NCBI GenBank assembly: GCA_023426625.1
Contig: JAFAAJ010000049.1
Coordinates: 1-6,415, forward strand
Direction: 5' to 3'
Origin: Bacteroidota bacterium
GTDB lineage: Bacteria > Bacteroidota > Bacteroidia > Flavobacteriales > Weeksellaceae
Length of the DNA: 6,415 nt
Made by a program: the position numbers and the translations under genes. Positions within the stretch are counted from its first letter, which is position 1; each line of letters opens with the position of its first letter. The notes under the pieces were generated by a model. The model had not been told where the DNA came from, ran no database searches, and worked only from the letters and a program-made list of their open reading frames with translations. Below are positions 1-5,409 of this stretch, one piece after another.

Positions 1-880
1 CAGCAGCTTTCCCGATAGCTGTTTCCTGCGGCGGCATCGAGGAATGACCACCCAATCCTTTTACTTTTATTCTAGCAGAAAGAAATCCTTTTTCTGCACA
101 ACCGATCACCGCTACATCTGAGTTTATTCCTTTTACACTTCCTTTTTCCAAAATCAATCCGCCTTCATCGTACACTGCATCAAACTCTAATCCTTGTTTT
201 TTAAAATATTCGGCAATATGAGCAGCTCCTTTGAGGCCTCCTACTTCTTCATCAAACCCGAAAGCCAGATAGATATCCCGCTGTGGAATAAAACCGTTTT
301 TAATTAAATGCGTCATGGATTCCATTAACGAGAAGAGCATTCCTTTCATATCAATGGCTCCCCTTCCATAGATCCTTCCATTAGCAACAGCTCCTGAAAA
401 CGGACTAAAATCCCAATCTTCCGCCACATTTTTCATCGGAGATAAAGGTTCATCTTTCAGTCTGAAAACATTTTCCTGAGTATTCCTAACACCTGCATTT
501 CCTGGAGACACAACGTCTATATGGGAAAGAAAAACAATAGGCTGTAGCTTAGCATTACTTCCTTTTAACCTGAAAACTAAAGCATGTTTATTGACCTCAA
601 AGTTTTCTGTATTCTGATAAACCAATGGATAAGATTTTTTCAGATATTCCTTGAATGTCTCAAAAGTTGAATAATCGAATTTTCCCAATTCTCCTGTGGA
701 AACCGTAGAAATTTTTATCCCTCCGGACAGTCGCAAAATAGCAGAATCATCCTTTATAACCTTTACCCTTTGCATTGTCTGAGCATCTATTTTTCTGAAC
801 GGATAGGTGAAAGTTCTGACCAAGAGAACAACTGCGAGAAGAACAAGAATGGCGATGAGTGTTAGAATAAATTTTTTCAT
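1..880 (-). CDS. M20-family metallopeptidase, membrane-anchored (PM20D1/CPS1-like), 3' end outside window
   Basis: The frame is open from an ATG at 880 to the left edge, giving 293 residues without a stop. Residues 4-21 form a hydrophobic N-terminal segment after MKK, without a clear cleavage site or lipobox, so a membrane anchor or uncleaved signal is likely. The M20 di-zinc signature is visible: SHIDVVSPG with H120 and D122, GRGAIDMKG with bridging D177, FGFDEEVGG with the E211/E212 pair (general base and zinc ligand), D238 in YDEGG, and GGHSS with H279 at the start of the lid/dimerisation domain. M20 enzymes hydrolyse peptide or N-acyl-amino-acid bonds. The widely spaced HxD and D, plus the membrane anchor, resemble the PM20D1/carboxypeptidase S branch rather than ArgE or DapE. 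Family members are about 450-500 residues, so roughly 40% is missing, including the last zinc ligand. The family assignment is firm; the substrate is not known. It is unlikely to be co-transcribed with the RHS locus, because a terminator and its own promoter lie between. Confidence 0.93.
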   Translation of the reverse strand, partial: MKKFILTLIAILVLLAVVLLVRTFTYPFRKIDAQTMQRVKVIKDDSAILRLSGGIKISTVSTGELGKFDYSTFETFKEYLKKSYPLVYQNTENFEVNKHALVFRLKGSNAKLQPIVFLSHIDVVSPGNAGVRNTQENVFRLKDEPLSPMKNVAEDWDFSPFSGAVANGRIYGRGAIDMKGMLFSLMESMTHLIKNGFIPQRDIYLAFGFDEEVGGLKGAAHIAEYFKKQGLEFDAVYDEGGLILEKGSVKGINSDVAVIGCAEKGFLSARIKVKGLGGHSSMPPQETAIGKAA

Positions 881-905
881 GGGAGTTTTTTTGTGGTGGT
901 TATGG

Positions 906-913
906 CAAAGGTA
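906..913 (-). promoter_or_regulatory. Bacteroidota -7 promoter element for the M20 peptidase gene
   Basis: On the minus strand this reads TACCTTTG, an exact match to the Bacteroidota sigma-ABfr -7 consensus TAnnTTTG. It ends 25 bases before the ATG at 880, which would place the transcript start near 900 and give a leader of about 20 bases. No clear TTG -33 box sits at the usual distance upstream, so the -33 half is weak or absent. The short leader has no Shine-Dalgarno-like GGAGG immediately before the ATG, only CTCCC, as is usual in this phylum. The whole 881-995 spacer holds nothing else I can support. Confidence 0.55.
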
Positions 914-995
914 AGGAACTATATTAACCTTGTATTGATTGCGCTTTTGTGTTTATTCAAAAAAACAATAAAAACACCTCTTTACTTTTCCATTT

Positions 996-1181
996 TCATA
1001 GTCTATACCTGTGTCTGATAATACTATCTTTCTTATGAATACTAAAAACCAGTTCGTTTTTTTTCTTCACAATAGTGTCACCTACTCCTATCTCATCTTT
1101 ATATGAGCTCCACCATCTGTTGTAGTGATCGCATTCACACGGTTTCTTAGTTAAAGGGTTATAGCCTTTTGCTTTAAACAT
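996..1181 (-). CDS. Small protein of unknown function, probably a 5'-truncated remnant
   Basis: From the ATG at 1181 the frame encodes 61 residues. They are rich in charged and aromatic residues, with a CEC motif, a WW pair and a lysine-rich C-terminal half; there are no membrane segments. The sequence looks like real protein rather than noise. It stays open upstream of this Met for 20 more codons, including LQECILVVETTPSYYSD, until an in-frame TAG at 1242-1244. Just above that TAG, an in-frame ATG at 1254-1256 would add only MSNE. No ATG, GTG or TTG lies between the TAG and 1181. The likely history is a slightly longer small exported protein whose start region was lost or interrupted by the amber codon. 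Alternatively the 61-residue form is the true product. No convincing promoter or ribosome site precedes 1181. I do not recognise a family and assign no function. Confidence 0.4.
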   Translation of the reverse strand: MFKAKGYNPLTKKPCECDHYNRWWSSYKDEIGVGDTIVKKKNELVFSIHKKDSIIRHRYRL

Positions 1182-1327
1182 ATCAGAAGTATAATATGAA
1201 GGAGTGGTTTCTACAACTAAAATACATTCCTGTAAGTCTCCCTATTCATTGGACATTATTATACCCTGCTTTTGTATTGTAAAACTATAAAATATTTCAT
1301 TCTGTTGTTGATGTTGGCAAAATAACA

Positions 1328-1353
1328 AAACCCACAGCAATTACAGTGGGTTT
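1328..1353 (-). terminator. Intrinsic terminator closing the RHS/lipoprotein transcription unit, probably bidirectional
   Basis: There is a perfect 8-bp inverted repeat, AAACCCAC at 1328-1335 and GTGGGTTT at 1346-1353, around a 10-base loop. On the minus strand the stem is followed by TGTTATTTT, and on the plus strand by ATTTTTA, so it can end transcription from either side. It lies about 60 bases past the lipoprotein stop codon and before the small reading frame at 996-1181. It therefore separates the toxin locus from the genes to the left. The hairpin is directly visible; its activity is inferred. Confidence 0.8.
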
Positions 1354-1363
1354 ATTTTTATCC

Positions 1364-1387
1364 GCTCAAAGTCGGGAGACTTTGCGC
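1364..1387. repeat. Imperfect palindrome next to the terminator
   Basis: The plus strand contains CAAAGTC (1367-1373), a 4-base GGGA loop and GACTTTG (1378-1384), a perfect 7-bp inverted repeat. After one T/C mismatch the stem extends by two more pairs (GC at 1364-1365, GC at 1386-1387). The right arm has no following T-run, so it does not look like a terminator by itself. A weaker 5-bp hairpin (GTAGG 1397-1401, CCTAC 1411-1415) overlaps the lipoprotein stop codon. The compact, relatively GC-rich block between an AT-rich gene and a terminator suggests a repeated intergenic element, or a conserved 3' junction where toxin cassettes are exchanged. This is inference. Confidence 0.5.
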
Positions 1388-1411
1388 AGCAGGAAGGTAG
1401 GATCTCATAAC

Positions 1412-1801
1412 CTACTCTCTACTATATTTTTCTAATTCAACAAAATAAATATTTGTTTTCAGCTTTTCTGGGACTTTTTTTATTAGTTCTTTTATTTCAG
1501 CTTTAGTGTAAAACTTTTTAAGAAAATTAAGTCTTTTCAAACCACTTTGAGTATTAATAAATTTCTCAGCTAATTTTTTATTTTTGTCTACCATGTATTC
1601 TTTAGCTATACTATCTAATGCTTTTACCATTAATTCATCAGAAAGATTATAAGCATTTTTTTTTATAAAATCCTGATTGTCATTCTTATACTCTTGAATT
1701 AATTTGTCATTCTCAATTTTAAATTTTTCATCTGTTTGGATATTACTATTGCATGAAATAAGCAAAAAGGAGGATATTGTTAAAATATGTATTATTTTCA
1801 T
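1412..1801 (-). CDS. Small lipoprotein, candidate immunity or accessory protein of the RHS toxin
   Basis: The product has 129 residues. Residues 1-16 form a lipoprotein signal peptide (MKII start, hydrophobic core) with a lipobox LLISC, so C17 would be lipidated and the mature protein begins CNSN. The rest is strongly charged and lysine-rich. It is predicted by eye to be mostly helical, with heptad-like stretches around residues 25-50 and 75-115, and has no further membrane segment and only the lipobox cysteine. It lies 113 bases downstream of the RHS gene on the same strand; the spacer is very AT-rich with only a weak 5-bp hairpin (1842-1854), so read-through from the RHS gene is plausible. 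By analogy with polymorphic-toxin loci, the small gene directly after the RHS tip is usually the immunity gene. Its composition (about 23% GC) is even lower than the tip's, which supports joint acquisition. No immunity family was recognised, so the role is inferred from position only. Confidence 0.72.
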   Translation of the reverse strand: MKIIHILTISSFLLISCNSNIQTDEKFKIENDKLIQEYKNDNQDFIKKNAYNLSDELMVKALDSIAKEYMVDKNKKLAEKFINTQSGLKRLNFLKKFYTKAEIKELIKKVPEKLKTNIYFVELEKYSRE

Positions 1802-1914
1802 TGATAATTGAATTTAAATGAAAAAGTATTGATTTATTCAAAACCATTGTGGTTAAAAAATTTCACACAGATATAAATACTTTTTCGGGTTGTAAATTAT
1901 ATAAATAATAATTT

Positions 1915-4900
1915 TTATCTTTTTTTTGATTTTAATATTTCTTCAAACGCCTCACCACCTTCTTGACTAACCCAATCACCAACTTGTTTAAAAAATTCTT
2001 TAAATGTAGAATTCCAATTATCTTTAGCGGCTGTACTACTTCTATCATTATGAAGACCTATAATTTCTTGTCTCACAAAATCTTTAGTATTCATTTTACC
2101 AGATAAAGCAGAATGTGATTTAGAAACTTCATTTGAAACCACTTCACGAGTAAAATTTTCACTTTTTATAAATCTAAATTTACTATCAGTAATTTTTTCC
2201 CATGAGCTTGAAACTTTTATACCTTCATCAAATGAAAATCCGTTGGGAGTATGTGTATATTCAGTTCCTGTTTCTTGTTTTACATTAAGATATCCATTAC
2301 CTGACATAAATTCTTGTGCGTTAGTAATTCTAACGACATCCATGTCTAAAATATTGGACCCGTTTTGGGCTTCAACTCTACTTCCAAATGCATTATTTGC
2401 TCCTAAATTTTCATAATCACCTGCATTACCTGAGAGCCCTGATTGATTTAAACCTTCTGTGGTCATTTCGCCATGTACATCTTTGACAAAAAATAACTGG
2501 TTTGTTTTTGTATTATGAAACCAATCTGTTCCTTCTCTTCCATCCGGATCTATATATTTCAAAGGATTATTGTAAGCATAGGTATAAGGACTCCACCGTC
2601 TTGAAGTCTCCGCAAGAGGATCGACAACTCCCCATCTACCAATATCGGGCATATAAAATCTTGCGCCGTAATCATACATACCAGTCTCCTGAAGCTCCTT
2701 TCCGTTGTACTTGTAATGATAAGCATTATCAAAACTATAATAGGTACTGTTATGCATCAATCCGAAAGGATAATAATTCGTAACGCCTTCCGCTTCGCCT
2801 GTTATAATATAATTATTACATGCCTGTCCGTCTGGGGTGTCTTCACAATTGGTTACTTCAATATCGCCTGTAACCACACCATTTCCATCCGCATCACTAT
2901 AACTTAACCTTACATTGCCCAAATGATCAGTATAATTATAGAAATATTTACCTCTTAATGCATCAAAATACCCTTCCGAAGTTGGGATAATTCTCAACTT
3001 CATTTCAGGATTCATCATCACTCCGTTTGGATCTTCCCATGGTTCTGTATACTTATACTGGAAACCGTCCAGATAATGGGTTTCTACTCCTCCAAAGATC
3101 TTCTTCACTTTTACACCGTCTGCCCTGTAAGTATAATTGGTGTCTACAGCGTTTTGGGTGATCTGCTTTGGTAAATTTAAATAATTATATTGGATTGAAG
3201 AAATCCCTTTATCGGGAAAACTCGTCATGTTTCCATTATTATCATATCCGATATGGGTAGGAGTTGCTTTGTAAGGATAACCCTGCCCAATGGTAACGGT
3301 TTCCGTTATTTTCTGTAAACGGTTGCTGGCTCCGGTATTTTCATACTGATATGTAAGATCATCGATCAGTAATGCGGTAGGTCCCATTCTCTGAGCTGTC
3401 CTTTTCATGGTTTTAATATTCCCATTCAGGTCATAGCTCACTTTTTCATAGTATTCCCTGATAGACGGGTTGGTAGCATTCTGATAAAAACCCGCGGATA
3501 ACCGGTTCAGATTATCATATACATAACCATAACGTTTCAGGGGTTCATTAGGTTGTACTCCTGTTTTCCAGTCTACTTCAGCAATATTTCCATTGTATTT
3601 TGGAACCACCTGAAGTGAGGTATCCGAAGTATCGGGAGTCGTTAAACCTTCCACCTGGTTGTATTTGATCTTATATCCAAAAAGATCATTGCCCAGATTA
3701 TTAGGATCATTGATCTGGGTGAGCCATCCCCGGATATTATAAGAATAATCAATTTGCTGAAAAGGATTAGCTGCTCCTACAACTCCTCCAACCTTCTTAT
3801 ATTCCAATTGAGAAATCTCATTGTATTTATTTTGAGACAGGAGTTCCGCCGGGTTATTGTCTATCTGATGCTTATGCTCAAGTAATCTGTTCTGATGGTC
3901 ATACGTGAAGGTTTCGGTGATCACCTTTTCGGCATCTGTGCTCAGTCTCTTGTGGTAAGTTTTGGTTTGAAGGGCCATTCCGGAAAAATCCAGATCGCTC
4001 TCCGTTCTGGTATAGCCCCCTAAATGATTGATGGAATGCGTTCCGATCGCTCTTCCCTTCATATCATAATAGGTATAGGTTTTGGTCCAGTTATCATCCT
4101 CGATATTCTTTACCAGACTCAGTACAGGAAGACTTTTGGTACTTTTACCTGCTGTAGCGGGATTGTCCGTCAGAATCTGCTTTCCGTAGATGGTTGAAGG
4201 AAAAGCAGGATTGAAGCTATACGCAGGATAAGTGTCATAGTAATTAATTGTTAGAGCCTTTTCAAAATACGGAAAATGATCATTAGAATAATAAATCTGC
4301 ATCCCGTCATTTTTGGCAAATCCTGTAGCCTCTCTATTTTCAATAATGACATTATTTCCTATCATAGTCTGCATGGATGCCCGATCACTTCCGGGAACTA
4401 TGCCTGTCATTATCACTCTTCCAAACTTATCATATTTTGTGAAAAGCCATTTATTGGTTGGAGCCATTACTGCATCTTGTGTAAAAACCAAGCGATCAGC
4501 CTTGTCATACACCATATATTCCCAACCTTTACCCGGTAGTTTCTTTTCTATTAGTCGGTTTTTACCGTCATAGCGGTACTGATAACAAAGGGCGTCTAAT
4601 ATATCGGAAGTAACCTGGTCTCCACTCCCAAATCCCATGTTTTCCAATTCTTCCACCGCTTTGGGGGCAATTACGAACGCCAACTGATTATATTCATTGT
4701 ATATATAATAAGTATCTGCCTTATCTGTAGCATTGAGCATTTTTCTGACCAAAACAGTCTGACCCTGTCCATTCTTGAATTCTATCGTTACATTCCCATC
4801 TTCATCGGTAATGGTATTTTTATAGAGCATATTAGCTTTATAATAGCCTCCTTCAGAACTTGTGGAATTATCGTCAATTCTTAAAACAGAAGTGGCAGTA

Positions 4901-5403
4901 TTAGTAGAAAACCTAAACACTTCACCCGCAATATTCACATCATAACCAAACTGTACGGGTTTGGTGCTCCAGGCGTTTCCAACCTGGATCTGCTGCTGGA
5001 TCCTGTCTAACGGAGAGTTCTCCAATACTTTTTCAGAATAAATCTTTTCTGAACCATAAATATTGGGCTGAATAGCATTACTTAAAGGGTTGGTATAAAT
5101 AGCTCCGTTCTGTGTTCCCGATTGGGGAACAGGAAGGTAATCTTTTACCTGTCTTCCATACTGGTCATATTCGATATGTGAAACCACATCTTTTTGTAAA
5201 GGGGAAGCTTTGACATTTACTACCTGTTTGGCTCTTCCCAAACCATCAAAATACTGAATCGTCTCAGATGTTTTGGCAGGGGTAGTTCCATCATAATCTA
5301 AATAAGTTTTGGTATATACATAGTTTTCCGTAGCACTCGGGATGGTCTGTGCATGTAATCCTGAAAGCAATAATGCACCAACCGGAATAAGTATTTTTTT
5401 CAT
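1915..5403 (-). CDS. Secreted RHS/YD-repeat polymorphic toxin-type protein with an unassigned C-terminal tip
   Basis: The complete 1162-residue protein starts at an ATG only 6 bases after the upstream stop. Residues 1-18 are a Sec signal peptide (MKKILIPVGALLL, then GLHA before QT). Residues about 22-160 are the N-terminal region typical of Bacteroidota RHS proteins (DUF6443-like; assigned by resemblance). YD-type repeats follow across about 75-770, with recognisable units at Y79, Y278, Y299, Y324, Y446, Y501, Y629, Y657 and Y720. Next come DHLGNVRLSY (826-835), a calcium-loop-like insert (837-849), YYPFG (877-881) and the RHS-associated core, with YDYGARFY (910-917), GRWGVVDPLAE (922-932) and YIDPDG (950-955). 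RHS repeats form a hollow beta-cocoon that encloses the C-terminal domain, and the core marks the boundary of the variable tip, here 956-1162. The tip is unassigned. Three cysteines are present (C273, C853, C862). The gene is probably translationally coupled to its upstream YD-repeat partner. Export beyond the Sec step is unexplained: I see no type IX sorting tail, VgrG or PAAR signature in the window. Confidence 0.93.
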   Translation of the reverse strand: MKKILIPVGALLLSGLHAQTIPSATENYVYTKTYLDYDGTTPAKTSETIQYFDGLGRAKQVVNVKASPLQKDVVSHIEYDQYGRQVKDYLPVPQSGTQNGAIYTNPLSNAIQPNIYGSEKIYSEKVLENSPLDRIQQQIQVGNAWSTKPVQFGYDVNIAGEVFRFSTNTATSVLRIDDNSTSSEGGYYKANMLYKNTITDEDGNVTIEFKNGQGQTVLVRKMLNATDKADTYYIYNEYNQLAFVIAPKAVEELENMGFGSGDQVTSDILDALCYQYRYDGKNRLIEKKLPGKGWEYMVYDKADRLVFTQDAVMAPTNKWLFTKYDKFGRVIMTGIVPGSDRASMQTMIGNNVIIENREATGFAKNDGMQIYYSNDHFPYFEKALTINYYDTYPAYSFNPAFPSTIYGKQILTDNPATAGKSTKSLPVLSLVKNIEDDNWTKTYTYYDMKGRAIGTHSINHLGGYTRTESDLDFSGMALQTKTYHKRLSTDAEKVITETFTYDHQNRLLEHKHQIDNNPAELLSQNKYNEISQLEYKKVGGVVGAANPFQQIDYSYNIRGWLTQINDPNNLGNDLFGYKIKYNQVEGLTTPDTSDTSLQVVPKYNGNIAEVDWKTGVQPNEPLKRYGYVYDNLNRLSAGFYQNATNPSIREYYEKVSYDLNGNIKTMKRTAQRMGPTALLIDDLTYQYENTGASNRLQKITETVTIGQGYPYKATPTHIGYDNNGNMTSFPDKGISSIQYNYLNLPKQITQNAVDTNYTYRADGVKVKKIFGGVETHYLDGFQYKYTEPWEDPNGVMMNPEMKLRIIPTSEGYFDALRGKYFYNYTDHLGNVRLSYSDADGNGVVTGDIEVTNCEDTPDGQACNNYIITGEAEGVTNYYPFGLMHNSTYYSFDNAYHYKYNGKELQETGMYDYGARFYMPDIGRWGVVDPLAETSRRWSPYTYAYNNPLKYIDPDGREGTDWFHNTKTNQLFFVKDVHGEMTTEGLNQSGLSGNAGDYENLGANNAFGSRVEAQNGSNILDMDVVRITNAQEFMSGNGYLNVKQETGTEYTHTPNGFSFDEGIKVSSSWEKITDSKFRFIKSENFTREVVSNEVSKSHSALSGKMNTKDFVRQEIIGLHNDRSSTAAKDNWNSTFKEFFKQVGDWVSQEGGEAFEEILKSKKR
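1918..2538 (-). other. Variable C-terminal tip of the RHS protein (residues 956-1162), putative toxin domain
   Basis: This stretch follows the core's final IDPDG and encodes 207 residues. It first holds a linker-like segment (960-1010) with DWFHNTKTNQLFF, then a mixed region with a FMSGNGYLN motif (1032-1040), an FSFDEGIKVSSSWEK stretch (1056-1070), and a helical C-terminal part (about 1105-1160) containing FVRQEIIGLHND and an amphipathic FKEFFKQVGDWV segment. It ends in a lysine/arginine tail. GC is about 29% over 1921-2280, against about 40% at 3421-3780 in the RHS body. I see no HNH, ADP-ribosyltransferase, deaminase, papain-like or colicin-type nuclease signature that I would defend. Single histidines (H1097 in KSHSAL, H1118 in GLHND) and acidic residues are present but do not form a known motif. 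That it is a toxin is inferred from architecture only. Confidence 0.6.
2539..2676 (-). other. RHS repeat-associated core domain (residues 910-955)
   Basis: The segment begins YDYGARFY, continues through GRWGVVDPLAE and the SPYTYAYNNPLKY block, and ends IDPDG. This is the conserved core that plugs the RHS cocoon and marks the junction with the variable tip. In characterised RHS and TccC proteins this region carries aspartate-dependent self-cleavage that frees the tip. D928, D952 and D954 are the aspartates in the corresponding places here, but whether this Bacteroidota form cleaves itself cannot be told from sequence. The domain call is secure. Confidence 0.92.
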
Positions 5404-5409
5404 CGATTA

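Noticed and set aside
952..982. AT-rich inverted repeat (GTGTTT...AAACAC) after the small frame as a terminator
   Set aside because: The pairing needs a two-base bulge and is almost entirely A-T, so it is not convincing as a terminator.
1821..1828. Possible separate promoter for the lipoprotein gene (TACTTTTT on the minus strand, one mismatch to TAnnTTTG)
   Set aside because: No TTG -33 box at a proper distance, and the region is so AT-rich that such near-matches are expected by chance; read-through from the RHS gene explains expression equally well.
1842..1854. Hairpin between the RHS gene and the lipoprotein gene as a terminator
   Set aside because: The stem is only 5 bp with a 3-base loop and a broken T-run, too weak to support termination.
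2502..2907. Plus-strand open frames of 63-93 codons within the RHS gene
   Set aside because: They lie opposite a strongly supported coding region with RHS core motifs, show low-complexity Ile/Ser/His-rich translations, and have no promoter or start context.
4276..4573. Plus-strand open frames of 86-87 codons within the RHS repeats
   Set aside because: They overlap each other and the YD-repeat coding region on the opposite strand, and their translations resemble no protein; antisense shadows.
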